64,000 nucleotides of DNA from Isochrysis galbana (GCA_018136815.1 CM030939.1:4705419-4769418); one strand, 5' to 3'; shown: positions 31,301 through 40,006, numbered from the stretch's first letter. The notes: generated by a model from the sequence alone, not told the origin. Program-made: numbers and translations.

Positions 31301-31665
31301 CGCTGGTCCTCGTCGAGCGACTCAATCACATCCGGCGAGTTAACGGCCCCGACGCGGCGATATGTTCCAGCGTGAATTTTGAATCGAACCTGTAGCGAAG
31401 CTACAGGATGGAACGACGGAAGGTGTAGAGGTTTGGGGTCAGTGTTGACCACCGTAACCGCGATGGTGTGGTCGGCGTTCGACCTCTCTACTTGGGGAAT
31501 GACGAGAGGAGAGCTATCGATCGTTTCACGCGTAGGGAGTCGGTCCACGAGCATGGCGCAGTCTTCGTGTTCTCGAAGAGCTAGCGGAATTGGTGAAACG
31601 TTGCCCGATGATAGGCCGGGATCGTGATAGGTTCGTGGGTGTATAGGAGGTACTCGGAGCCACAT
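28348..31665 (-). CDS. pol: Gypsy-type pol ORF3: reverse transcriptase, RNase H, integrase (frameshifted, gap)
   Basis: The frame overlaps ORF2 by 85 bp in another frame, so translation probably needs a frameshift. RT shows VVLVTKKDGSVRFCVDYRDV, YLPFGVQSGPSYM and the catalytic MPYLDDV. RNase H shows FLVKTDGASKLGIAGVLAQ, VVDHSALRWL and DADGLSR. The integrase zinc finger reads HLGHPGATRMTTLL with CHECTLGK. Its core has FDVVYCDILSM (Asp), LRTDAGSNL (Asp) and an expected Glu near GVGLVERAQQTLL. Near 28760 the frame shifts: the conserved continuation (SPAAILFGRELRLP) is read in the next frame (28774-28337). The N gap at 28409-28508 removes part of the C-terminus. No chromodomain is seen. Confidence 0.88.
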   Translation of the reverse strand: MWLRVPPIHPRTYHDPGLSSGNVSPIPLALREHEDCAMLVDRLPTRETIDSSPLVIPQVERSNADHTIAVTVVNTDPKPLHLPSFHPVASLQVRFKIHAGTYRRVGAVNSPDVIESLDEDQRKLLEAAKIDPEGRLSMPQREQVRRLLARRIAAFAIDPTNPNHTHVMEVELPLNPGAEAHRHAPSRVGREGEKIIEDEVCKMESAGIIRKSNSSWASRVVLVTKKDGSVRFCVDYRDVNSKLRLEDSPLPLTVEAIDRLSSGQGNLDSLFLCTLDLASGFWGIPIKESDKHITAFTTHRGKYEFNYLPFGVQSGPSYMCRLMDAVLGGLAWEICMPYLDDVGAWSTGVGDSLQAREESSFQQMLHRLDLVLERLIWAGLTCRMSKCVFFATSAEYLGHVVSREGLRMDPKKVEAVSKIDPTQINSIEAVRSFLGLCSYYRRFIRRFAIRAAPLTALTRKGCDVPVESQTEACRQAIEDLKQAICEEPVLAPPRDDRPFLVKTDGASKLGIAGVLAQKDDEGRARVVAYYGRSLSPAERHWTVTEIELLAALESIRNWRPYLWGRHFTLVVDHSALRWLHTMKDQVTGGPASRLMRWVLKLAEYRFDVVHKPGVTHWDADGLSRLVALEPDHDPLHLEESDVHSFDSSEIHDIVAAAVTSSTLTARRQQANDRLARQASESSESITSSYLDVGVPHADELRQALSTDEFASSIISELESILPKASSSIDSSSSSKKRSRFLLRDGLLYYRSSEAEEAPLRLYIPESLRDTYLRAYHDHLGHPGATRMTTLLRSRVYWPGLSASVSEYVRECHECTLGKPLPRPLAHPSGLSIGSYPFDVVYCDILSMAPTHDFVSGRSGFDKLIVFVDSLSRWIEAEPCNGNPSSAKCLDVFMRLIVSRYGVPRQLRTDAGSNLCSRLVDLILKATGTDLSTTEAYRHEGVGLVERAQQTLLTMTRVSNEGGAHWVDHLPFFSCLCERPPVASYPSHPRLSCLVGSFVFQLNLLTLLLFSSSFHLGLRPMPSFTPPSSIRSFSSRAFRPRKYSRSPTRIDALXXXXXXXXXXXXXXXXXXXXXXXXXXXXXXXXXXIQAALMLRYNNNNRVGMRE
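28409..28508. other. Assembly gap (100 N)
   Basis: Exactly 100 N inside the integrase C-terminal part of the Gypsy element. Confidence 0.98.
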
Positions 31666-34600
31666 GATGCCGGCGCTTTGGCGGCAAACTCATCGGCCGT
31701 GCTGAAGAGAGGCTCGGTGACTAGCTGGTTGTCGTTTTTGGTGGCCTGCGGCCCTCGGAAGAAGTCAGTCGTGATTGGGTTCGCGGAGGTCGGACAGACC
31801 TGTGCACAAGTCATGCTGACAGGGACCACCGCTATCGGTGACGTCGAGACGCGAAAGATCGGCGGAGCGTCGGGGCTTGGACTGCCATTAACCTCAAGAG
31901 GAGCCACCGTGGATGGAGCACCGAGGGTGATAGAGCCGTCCGCGCTGTCGGAGGCGAGCTGAATCGAAGCGGCGTGCGTGGCTAAGAAGTCGTTCCCGAG
32001 CAGCAGCATCGGGTTGCCTTCAATCACCATGAACGTATGACGAAAGAGAAATCCACCGACGGAGAAGACGATTCGAGCCTTGCCTCGCGTGATAAGAGGC
32101 AGGCCGTCCGGACCGTGAAGCGGTGTCACTACGGCTTGTGGCAGCCGCTCGACGCATGCGTCTTTGGGTAGGCTGGACAAGAGGGAAGTGGTCACGACCG
32201 ACGGGCCAGCTCCGGTGTCAGCGAGTGTGCTGTTGACCGTGAGAGCGGAGTCGGCTAAGATAACTCCTTCTTTGCCGGTAGCCTCGCCGGAGCGGCAGAC
32301 CACTAGGTCTCGAACATATAGGCAATGCCTTGGGTAGGCAGATGGTAGGGTATCCACGACGCTATCCGGTCGGTGCGCGGTCACGTGTGCGATGGTGTCG
32401 GACGGGGACGGGGTTGGTCGACAGCGTGGTTGCTCGGGTGAATTCGTCGTCGTGGTGATCGTCGTCTCTTCGGGTAATCCGACTGCCGCTATCGTGGCAG
32501 AGGGTCTAGAGGCGTCGTCCTCGTTGGTAGCGGTGCAGGGTGATAGCTTGGGACTAGTGTATCCCAGGCCTCTCTTGTCGGTGGGGTGCCTCGGGTGGTC
32601 GGACATCTTTTCCCAGTCTTTCTCGAGACGAGCTTGGGCTTCTGTCTTGGGTCTTCGAACTAATGAGGCTAGCTCTTCGGCGCGGATGCCTTTGGCTTCC
32701 ACGAACTCGATCGGCGCTCGGACGGCAGCGGCGAGGTCGGATTCCTCGTCGGCGCCTCGTCCGGCTAGAGCTTGCGCTCTTATTTCGTCAGCGGTTTCGA
32801 GCGTGACGTTGGACCATTTCTGGTCCCCGTTCACTCCGAATGCTTGCCATTGTTGGCGCCGCTTCCGGAGAGTCGTCGGCGTCGTCGGACGCGGCGAGCT
32901 CGCGCGTGCCGGAGGCGGGGCGGTCCATGGAGAGAATGGGTCGTGGAGAGTAGACTCGGAGGCGTAGAGTGGCGTGTCGTTGTCGTGGTTATCGTGGGTT
33001 TCTTTTTGGTCTTCGTGGTTGTCTGACTCGGGAGTAGCTGGACGGGAAACAACGGGGTCGGAAGAAACTTCACTAGTTTCCCTCCCCCTCTCATAACGAT
33101 GAAGAGCCGACCACGGCTCGTATGCGGTAGCCTCAGTCGAGCTAAGGGAAGGCCGGTCCGATAGGCTGCGCCGCGCGCAAGCGAGTAGCTCTAACGCGGA
33201 CAATATCTTCGTCGATGGCTGGTCTCGCTGTTGGCTCAAATGTCGAAGAAGAACAGGCATCCAATGGGTCGCCATCGCTCCAGCTACACCGACGTAGGTG
33301 CGGCTGCGCAGAGCGCCACGGTGCGGTGAAGGAGACAGATTAGCCATGGCTGACTCACGGCCATCCACGACGCAGGTTGGCTGAAGGGGCGGCAGCCCTT
33401 TGGTGAGGTACAACCCGGTGGCTTTCTGGTGTCCAGTGCCGTGCTCCCATGGTTGGACGAATTGGGTCGGGGTCAACCCCCCGACTAAACGGCGAGCTTC
33501 CGCATGCATCCGAGGGTTCTCAACCGCTACAAACGGAGCAGTGGCGGAGGCCATTGACTTGAAGACGCGGGCGGCCGACTCAAGAGCGGCACGACGTCCG
33601 GGTTCTTGGGAAAGCCATTGGCTGCTGACGGCGGAGAGGTACGTGCAGGGCGGGTGGGCGATGACTAGGTCCCAACCTAGGTTTTGGACATGAAGCGCGT
33701 CGCCTTGGAAGTGGGGCACGTAGTCAATCTCGGAAGGATATAAATCGCACGTAGCTACATCAGCTCCGGCGAGTAGGAACATGGAGGAGACGACGCCGCT
33801 AGTCTCACCAACGACGAGAACTCGTGGGGCGTGACAGCCAGAAGTCAGCCCGTCTTGGACTTGTTGACTCGTCTTCGTGAGCTCAGCGCAAAGCTCATCG
33901 AAGTGCTTGGGTAGCGCGGCGGCAGGCGAGGCTAAGGTGCCACTGCGCGGCCGGCGGAGCTCTTGGGCTGCCTCCGTGAGGTGCCGAGGTAATACCACCG
34001 CAGAGCCGCTCGCTCGTGCACGAAGAGAGGCGAGAGCGTGGAGAGCGGGTGACGGGGTATCATCGCGGGTGCCGACATCGGAGTTGTTTCGAGAGGAATC
34101 GAAGGACTGGATCGCGGACGCATTGATCGCTGCCACGCGCATGATGGCGGTGGCAGTGGTATCGAGAGGCAGGCAGTGCTTGGAGGCTGCGACCGGTGGC
34201 CGCGGCGACGTAGGACGAATGGAAGTAGACTCGGATATCGACGACGTGGAGACAGGCTCGGAGGACGGGATTGACGAAGAAACTCGGAGAAGTGGGGTGT
34301 CGGATTGCGGCGACGGACGCCGCGGCCGCGAGACCACCGGTGAGAGACATGAAGGACATGGCTCAGAGACTCGGTTGGGCTGGCTCAATGGGCGTAGAAG
34401 CTCGGTTTGGGAGGCGGCCGTTCCTCGACGTGCAAGGGAGTTGTGGTCACTCTCCATGGTCACGTCGGGAGAGGAATCGGGCCAGGCATAGACTTCGTTG
34501 CAATCTGTCGTCGGCGGGGTCGGCGCCGGCGAAAGAAGGGACGTGGCTGTCGAAGAAGCCGGCTGCGGGGAAGGCTGAGGCCAGGGTGGTGGCTCTGCGG

Positions 34601-35564
34601 CAGCGGCTGGTGTGGGTGGTGGCCGAAGAGGTTCTGCAATGCGAAGCATTCTTCGGAGGACTTGGCTCGGGCTAGCGGGTGGATGGACCGCTGAAATTAC
34701 GGTGGATTCAGACTCGAATTCGGAAGACTCGGCGACTTGAGAGGGGCTAGGAGACGGCTGTGCAAGCTCCTCCATGGCTCTTGACTGATGGGGTGGCGTG
34801 GGAACGCCGGTGGTCGACCGCGGACTCCGCGGTGACGTTGATTTGTGCTCGGACTCGGACTCGTCGTTCCTAGCGTGCTGGACGCCAAAAACAGGGCTAA
34901 TTTTCGAAATGGGAACGGACGGGGCCGGCCCAAAGGTGAAGCCCCCTGGCGTCGCAACCGTCGATGAGGACGAAGCGGAAGCTTGTGATGACGATAGGGG
35001 CATGGTGGCCAGCACCGGTTGGCTCGGTGCGGCCGTAATCTCGGACTCGGTGACGGGCTTGATTACGCGGGCTCGGGATGCACTGTCTTGTGCAATTGGA
35101 CTCGGACTCGGAACGGAAACGGAAGGGATCGGCTCGGCGGCGTGCAGCTTGCTGGAGTGGCAGGCCGGCTGCGGCGAGACTCGAAACGGTGGCTTGGACA
35201 AGGACACAGTGGCTGTCGTCGAGGGCTTCGGCGTCAGCTTGTGTTTGGACTCGATACGCGGTGGCTCGTGAAACGGGGCTCGGGTATGGTTGGAATTCTG
35301 GACGTGACCGGAGTTTCCAAATGACTCAGACTCGGGGCGCGGAGGACCGAAGGTGAACACTCCCGCGGAAGGAGTGGTCGTCGGAGGCTTAGTGGGTGGC
35401 TGGAGCTCCGTTAATCCTGCGGTCGACCGCGTGGTAGGACTCGGTGACGTTGTAAACTCGGACTCGGACTCGGACTCGGATGGCTCAGAACGGGGTTTGC
35501 TCAAAACAGGCTTGGACTCGGACTCGAAAGAAAGTGGGGAGGAACCGGAGAACTGCGCCTCCAT
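31581..35564 (-). CDS. Gypsy ORF2: Ser/Pro-rich region, phage-type C5 cytosine methyltransferase-like domain, aspartic protease
   Basis: 1,327 residues. About 1-520 is Ser/Pro/Glu-rich, including SESESE from a GACTCG repeat. About 520-570 (VLPRHLTEAAQELRRP and HFDELCAEL) leads into a methyltransferase-like domain at about 33250-33850. Motif I-like segment: RVLVVGETSGVVSSMFLLAG then VATCD. Motif IV: WDLVIAHPPCTYLSAVSSQW, with the Pro-Pro-Cys catalytic site. Motif VI: FVAVENPRMHAE. Then GHQKATGLYL and a final RSRTYVGVAGAMATHWMP. These are the landmarks of tailed-phage C5-type methyltransferase-like proteins. The protease follows: LADTGAGPSVVTTSLL and LLLGNDFLATHAA. The domain would modify cytosines in DNA or in element cDNA; activity is inferred. 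Confidence 0.85.
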   Translation of the reverse strand: MEAQFSGSSPLSFESESKPVLSKPRSEPSESESESEFTTSPSPTTRSTAGLTELQPPTKPPTTTPSAGVFTFGPPRPESESFGNSGHVQNSNHTRAPFHEPPRIESKHKLTPKPSTTATVSLSKPPFRVSPQPACHSSKLHAAEPIPSVSVPSPSPIAQDSASRARVIKPVTESEITAAPSQPVLATMPLSSSQASASSSSTVATPGGFTFGPAPSVPISKISPVFGVQHARNDESESEHKSTSPRSPRSTTGVPTPPHQSRAMEELAQPSPSPSQVAESSEFESESTVISAVHPPASPSQVLRRMLRIAEPLRPPPTPAAAAEPPPWPQPSPQPASSTATSLLSPAPTPPTTDCNEVYAWPDSSPDVTMESDHNSLARRGTAASQTELLRPLSQPNRVSEPCPSCLSPVVSRPRRPSPQSDTPLLRVSSSIPSSEPVSTSSISESTSIRPTSPRPPVAASKHCLPLDTTATAIMRVAAINASAIQSFDSSRNNSDVGTRDDTPSPALHALASLRARASGSAVVLPRHLTEAAQELRRPRSGTLASPAAALPKHFDELCAELTKTSQQVQDGLTSGCHAPRVLVVGETSGVVSSMFLLAGADVATCDLYPSEIDYVPHFQGDALHVQNLGWDLVIAHPPCTYLSAVSSQWLSQEPGRRAALESAARVFKSMASATAPFVAVENPRMHAEARRLVGGLTPTQFVQPWEHGTGHQKATGLYLTKGLPPLQPTCVVDGRESAMANLSPSPHRGALRSRTYVGVAGAMATHWMPVLLRHLSQQRDQPSTKILSALELLACARRSLSDRPSLSSTEATAYEPWSALHRYERGRETSEVSSDPVVSRPATPESDNHEDQKETHDNHDNDTPLYASESTLHDPFSPWTAPPPARASSPRPTTPTTLRKRRQQWQAFGVNGDQKWSNVTLETADEIRAQALAGRGADEESDLAAAVRAPIEFVEAKGIRAEELASLVRRPKTEAQARLEKDWEKMSDHPRHPTDKRGLGYTSPKLSPCTATNEDDASRPSATIAAVGLPEETTITTTTNSPEQPRCRPTPSPSDTIAHVTAHRPDSVVDTLPSAYPRHCLYVRDLVVCRSGEATGKEGVILADSALTVNSTLADTGAGPSVVTTSLLSSLPKDACVERLPQAVVTPLHGPDGLPLITRGKARIVFSVGGFLFRHTFMVIEGNPMLLLGNDFLATHAASIQLASDSADGSITLGAPSTVAPLEVNGSPSPDAPPIFRVSTSPIAVVPVSMTCAQVCPTSANPITTDFFRGPQATKNDNQLVTEPLFSTADEFAAKAPASCGSEYLLYTHEPITIPAYHRATFHQFR

Positions 35565-36134
35565 CGTCGTAGCGATGGAGACTGGTGATACCGGTGATGA
35601 CTGGACTGGGCTCAGACTCGTAGATGGGCTCGCGGTGGCGTAGGACGAAGAGGGTAATTCTGAACGTGACTTGGACTCGTACTCGTACTCGGGAGACGTT
35701 TTGTGGCTCGGACATGCGAAATTTGATTTGAGAGATTGAAGGTTGGATTGGGCCTGCGGCGGCTGGATTTTCGCAGACCGTGAGGTCTTGGACTGTTGAT
35801 GCTTGGGGAGTGGCGTGGGATAGCGGTTGAGCGGCTTGAGTTGATAGAGAGGCGGTGACGGTTGACTTGGTTTTGAGGACTCGTGCGTGATATCGAGAAT
35901 CAGGATGGAATTATCGGCATTGGGAGAAATAGGGGCAATCGGCGAGGAGGCAGGAGAAAGAGGGGGATGGAGGTGGCAGGGCTTGTCTGGAACTTGGGGA
36001 ATCTTGGGGTACCGGTTGGGGGCCGTAGAAGTACTCGGCCGTAGTGTAATACGATCTTTTGGTGGGTGGCGTTCAGGCCCACTACCCTGGACTGGTAGCG
36101 GGGTAACAGCGCGGACGTGGGCCCCGCCGGCGAC

Positions 36135-38330
36135 CTACTGGGCCGGACGGAGAACAACCATCGTGCGGAGGCGGCGGTGGACTTCTGGGTCGTTACCACA
36201 CTCGCCACTGCCGCCTTCGCAGAGAAAACGAATGTACGGTTGGCAAACGACGGGGTTATGAGCTCCGTCGCCCGTGCCATACTTCCACAGGTCTGCCTCG
36301 GGCGTACCAGATGGAGCCCGGGGACGAAAGGCGCAGTACGCGCAGCCGTTGGCGTCGGTCCACTCCTTGACGTCGCGGTCTAAGTCGTCGAGACGCGGCG
36401 CCGTCATGGTGGCATCGGAGGGGCGGCAGCGCGTGAGCGCAGCGCGAAGGGCCGGGTGACCCGCGTAACGAGAAATTTGCCAGAAGCGGGCTCGCGCTCG
36501 AGACCAGCTACCTGGATCCCATTCCGAGAGGCCCGAATCGGCCGGAAGCCCAAGGCCGTTCGGAGGGGGCTCACATTGGCGACGAGAAGACGTGCTTTTG
36601 CCGAGGGGACGGTCAAGAAGTGCGTCCGGTAGCGGAGACGATGCGGAGTAATTCGTAGGTGGAGGAGGAGCCCGACGATTGTCAGCGCCAGTCGTCTTGC
36701 GGTTCGAGTTGTTGTTTTGCGATTTTAATGCCTCGGCCACCGCCGCTTGGACGGCGGCGACCATCGAAGCCGTAGTGTCCACGGGGTTAGAGGCAGCCTT
36801 AGCAACCTTGGCGGTCTTGGTGGGCTTGGAAGTAGTCGCCGGCGGCGTCACGGCGGCGACCGTGGTGACCGACGCTTGTTGTTGGCCAGCGCGGGCTTGT
36901 TCGTACGGGCTCAGGTAGCGCTGGCAGAGGTTGACGCACGAAAGGGCCGAACGAGGGAGCTCGTGGTTCTCGACGCGGAAGCGAGTCTTTGCAAGACACT
37001 CGCCGAACTTGGTCGCGTTATCCACGCCGCGAGCCGCGTCGACCTTGTCGTTCCGGATGATGGACTCGAATCGTTGATTGATATCGTGCGACATGTTTGG
37101 GTGGTCCCAGACCGTCGTGGCATCCACCTTCGCGTCACCCATCTTGCGGACGTACGCGCGCACCAAATTCTTGGATAACTCTAAGAGATCGGAGCCGGCT
37201 TCACGGGCTACGAGCCTGTCCCACTCCATGGAGGCGGAGTCTTTGGCGAAGCCGGGCACGTTGGCCGCGAAGGTGGCGTCGCACTTGCGGAGAAGCACGT
37301 CGCAGGCCAGTGCGGGGTTGAGAGAGAGGACCGGGTCTTCGGCGAGATCGAGGAGGAAGGCGTAGATCCTTTGGTTGCCGGTGGTGCACAAGTTGGCGGC
37401 CGCTAGCAAGGATGTAAAGATTTCACGGTGGTCGCAGCCGAGCGAGAGGGCGCGCTCGAGCGGCTTGATGAAGGACAGACGAAAATCATTCCAGGAGGTG
37501 GCCGCTGTCTGGACGTTGTCCGAGGCCAGGCCCTTCGGGAACTTGATCTCGGAAAGCTCTTTGCCCATTCGGACTTGGTGATGGAGGGTGCGGTCGAGGA
37601 AGAAGCGGCTCCGAGCCCACTTGGTCACGTGCTCCTTCTCGAAAAACACGCGGTAGTGCCAAACATTGCCGGCTCGAGAGAGGCCGCTGTTGAGAATGGC
37701 GTGGATGAGCTCGAAATCGTCGGACTTCCTGTAGAGAGAGGCTACCTCGTAGGCGGCATCCTCAAACAGTTGGCCCCACGAGGCTAGGATGACCTCTCGC
37801 TCAGAAGCATCACCGGCGAGGCTTGGATCGACGGGATGGCGCCGAGCCGCCGGATTTGGAAGCGAGCGGAGGCCCGCGACGGTGGGTGGAGGTTGGGGAT
37901 CAGAAACAGGCTTGGCTGACGGGACAGGAACAGGCGTATTGGGTCCGGGATCGGAAATCGAATTCGGCGGAACGGAGAACGGCGCGGCGGGCAAAGGTTG
38001 AGAAGGGAACTTAACCGAGGCCGGAGGGGCACCAATGGAGTTGTCTCCTTCTTCCACAAGCGGTGGCGAGGTTTCGACTCGAGACGAAGTCGTAGTGCCC
38101 GCTTGGCCCTGCTGTAGAATGTTGAGTATCGTGATGAAGGTAGACCCCACCTCCCGTTGAAATTCTTCGTGGCGTTGGGCGGCTTGGAGGGTAGAGGACT
38201 CGAGGCGGTCGACAGCGCCGCGGAGAGCCTCAATCTGGACTTGTTGGTCCATGATTTGGGCGGCGCCGACGGTGGCGGTCGGAGGTGGAACGAAGTTACG
38301 TTTGGGGTACGAGAAGTCGCGTTCCGTCAA
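36135..38330 (-). CDS. gag: Gypsy gag-like ORF with C-terminal Cys/His region
   Basis: The frame is open from 38330, but its first codons come from the inverted repeat of the neighbouring DNA transposon and the nominal start is TTG. The first true ATG is at 38252 (MDQQVQIEALRGAVDRLES), opening a coiled coil. A Pro/Ser linker, a helical capsid-like region (about residues 180-450: FLDRTLHHQVRMGKEL, DEI-type helices and ACDVLLRKC) and an Ala/Thr/Lys linker follow. The C-terminal Cys/His cluster is CAYC, HNPVVC, FLC and GECG. This is not a standard CCHC knuckle. Position directly before ORF2 supports a gag role. A 570-bp spacer separates it from ORF2. Confidence 0.65.
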   Translation of the reverse strand: MTERDFSYPKRNFVPPPTATVGAAQIMDQQVQIEALRGAVDRLESSTLQAAQRHEEFQREVGSTFITILNILQQGQAGTTTSSRVETSPPLVEEGDNSIGAPPASVKFPSQPLPAAPFSVPPNSISDPGPNTPVPVPSAKPVSDPQPPPTVAGLRSLPNPAARRHPVDPSLAGDASEREVILASWGQLFEDAAYEVASLYRKSDDFELIHAILNSGLSRAGNVWHYRVFFEKEHVTKWARSRFFLDRTLHHQVRMGKELSEIKFPKGLASDNVQTAATSWNDFRLSFIKPLERALSLGCDHREIFTSLLAAANLCTTGNQRIYAFLLDLAEDPVLSLNPALACDVLLRKCDATFAANVPGFAKDSASMEWDRLVAREAGSDLLELSKNLVRAYVRKMGDAKVDATTVWDHPNMSHDINQRFESIIRNDKVDAARGVDNATKFGECLAKTRFRVENHELPRSALSCVNLCQRYLSPYEQARAGQQQASVTTVAAVTPPATTSKPTKTAKVAKAASNPVDTTASMVAAVQAAVAEALKSQNNNSNRKTTGADNRRAPPPPTNYSASSPLPDALLDRPLGKSTSSRRQCEPPPNGLGLPADSGLSEWDPGSWSRARARFWQISRYAGHPALRAALTRCRPSDATMTAPRLDDLDRDVKEWTDANGCAYCAFRPRAPSGTPEADLWKYGTGDGAHNPVVCQPYIRFLCEGGSGECGNDPEVHRRLRTMVVLRPAQ

Positions 38331-38406
38331 AAGAGGACCAGGTGGTTTTTCAACATATCTGTTTTCTTTTTAGTTATTAACAATAGTGGTACAAAACAAA
38401 GCTAAT

Positions 38407-38740
38407 CGCCGTATACGAGATGTGCATAGAAACTTTTTCCTCTAAGGCCCACATTAACGTAAAGTCGCCGTATACGAGATGTTTCGTTTACGCAGCACAT
38501 GTGATTACTTGCAATCACTGTGCACGCCGTGCGTATGCGCATCGACTTCCCCCCTCGCGAGGGCGCCGTGCGTGCGCATAGAAACTTTTTCCCCTAAGGC
38601 CCACATTAACGTAAAGTAGCCATATACGAGATGTTTCGTTTGCGCAGCACGTGTGATTGCTTGCAATCATTGTGCACGCCGTGCGTATGCACATCGACTT
38701 CCCCCCCCCGCGGGGCGCCGTGCGTGCGCATAGCAACTTC
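38407..38740. repeat. About 150-bp tandem repeats in the transposon arm
   Basis: One partial and two near-complete units share CGTATACGAGATG, GCAGCAC-TGTGATT, CACGCCGTGCGTATGC and CTAAGGCCCACATTAACGTA. The same unit is found once at 56415-56590. It can be translated as a short Arg/Phe/Pro peptide that extends into an adjacent ankyrin-like frame there. Confidence 0.75.
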
Positions 38741-39116
38741 CAGGAAGGTGCACGCCGTGCGTTCACTCTTTCCGCGGGGGGACTCTGGACGCAGAGGCGG
38801 TCGGGAACCGCGGGGACTGCAGAGACCCCCCACGAGATATCTTGGGACCGGAGAATGTTTTGGACGAATCTTCTTGCCGTCGGCCGAGGAGAGGCGGACG
38901 GAGAGAGAGAGAGAGAGAGAGTCTCGCAGAGCGACTGCAGAACGAGAAGTCGAAGTCATGCCGGTTTATTACCTTAAACGAGCCAACGATTATAGTAACA
39001 GCAAAAACAAAATTCGAATCGCAAATTTCGAGACCAAAACCTGCAAACCTGGACTTGAGACCATGGGGAATCCGAATCTGTGTGTCTTGTGCGTCAGTGG
39101 CAACACGGGGAACTGT

Positions 39117-39884
39117 TCAATTGTAATTGTGAGCGCGTACCTTACACGAATATTCATGCCTACAACCTTCAGATGGGCAGGAATACAACAGAGAGCACCG
39201 TTCGTACCGGAAGGACAGCCTTCGAAATGCTTGCAGGTGCGCGAATGTGTGCTCAACAATCACTCGTTTTGAATTTGAGCGACGAGTTGTCTTCGTCCGT
39301 CTTCGAAAAATTCGATCTTTGAGTCCTCTGTCAGCGCAGCGGCTTCGGTTGGCGCGTGAGTCATAACCTCTGTCGGCCCAGACTTCAATGCCATCGAGTT
39401 TCACCCAACGCGAATCGAGAGTGGACTCCAGCAGGATGACATCCGGTCGATTGGATGGGTCAAGATGGAGTCCGTAGACGACTCGTTGGTGATCAGTGAC
39501 CACTGAGATCTTGGTCCCCTGTCTACCTCGGTCGACGTGGTTCCGTCCAGTGTCAGGTCTTCTTCCATGCCGATTCCGTAGATGACAAGAATCGATGATA
39601 TGCCGCCTGGGAGGGTGAAGTTTCGAGTATGTGTTCAGTGCTTGGGTATATGCAGCATCTACGACTCCCTTTTCTTTCCAGAGCTCCAATCGGCGGCGCA
39701 CTGCCATGTGAGAGCCTTCACCACAGTCCAATTCTCTCCACTGACAACCTGTGCGCAGCAGCTTGAAAAGAAGACCCACCACTTGAGTATCAGTCAGAGC
39801 CCTTGGTCTACCGGTGCGTTTTGGGGCGGCTCTGTCCTGAGCAAACTTCAGAATGAGCCTTTCAAAAATATGAGATAATTTCAT
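39117..39884 (-). CDS. IS5-family DDE transposase
   Basis: 255 residues, intact. The N-terminal helix-turn-helix-like region reads RALTDTQVVGLLFKLLRTGC and QWRELDCGEGSHMAVRRRLE (IS5/DUF4096 type). The DDE core shows HIIDSCHLRNRHG (first Asp), GRQGTKISVVTDHQ, EVWADRGYDSRANR (second Asp) and RVIVEHTFAHLQAFRRLSFR (Glu). This is the bacterial IS5-like fold also found in eukaryotic ISL2EU/IS4EU transposons. With intact ORF and matching terminal repeats, the copy may still be autonomous. Expression signals were not identified. Confidence 0.85.
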   Translation of the reverse strand: MKLSHIFERLILKFAQDRAAPKRTGRPRALTDTQVVGLLFKLLRTGCQWRELDCGEGSHMAVRRRLELWKEKGVVDAAYTQALNTYSKLHPPRRHIIDSCHLRNRHGRRPDTGRNHVDRGRQGTKISVVTDHQRVVYGLHLDPSNRPDVILLESTLDSRWVKLDGIEVWADRGYDSRANRSRCADRGLKDRIFRRRTKTTRRSNSKRVIVEHTFAHLQAFRRLSFRYERCSLLYSCPSEGCRHEYSCKVRAHNYN

Positions 39885-40006
39885 TTCACATGTAATTAAC
39901 TCACAAAATAGTTTCGTTACACGTCTTTATATTAGAGTTGTAATTGTAACAATAATAATCAAAAAGAAAACAAATCGCCTGGTCCTCTTTTGACGGAACG
40001 CGACTT

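Larger units (their letters stand above)
28337..38313 (-). mobile_element. Ty3/Gypsy-like retroelement carrying a cytosine methyltransferase-like domain
   Basis: Order on the minus strand: gag (from about 38313), ORF2 (methyltransferase-like domain plus aspartic protease) and ORF3 (RT, RNase H, integrase). RT-RNaseH-IN order and sequence are Gypsy-type. No LTR pair or primer site could be defined. The 5' side is interrupted by a DNA transposon at 38314, and an assembly gap sits in the integrase 3' part (28409-28508). One frameshift in the integrase C-terminus shows decay or a sequencing error. A second copy of the same family starts near 61479. Confidence 0.85.
38314..40006 (-). mobile_element. 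IS5-like (ISL2EU-type) DNA transposon with terminal inverted repeats
   Basis: The left end AAGTCGCGTTCCGTCAAAAG plus AGGACCA (38314-38340) is repeated in inverse at 39980-40006, and the match continues imperfectly through TTTTCTTTTT. The 1.69-kb element encodes one transposase (39117-39884) and a left arm of about 150-bp tandem repeats (38407-38740). A third copy of the same end, with about 250 bp of arm, lies at 56415-56663. The target duplication is not clear. It abuts the Gypsy gag ORF. Confidence 0.82.

Noticed and set aside
32392..36383. Plus-strand ORFs antisense to the Gypsy gag and ORF2
   Set aside because: They follow the skewed codon use of the minus-strand ORFs and have no domain; shadows.
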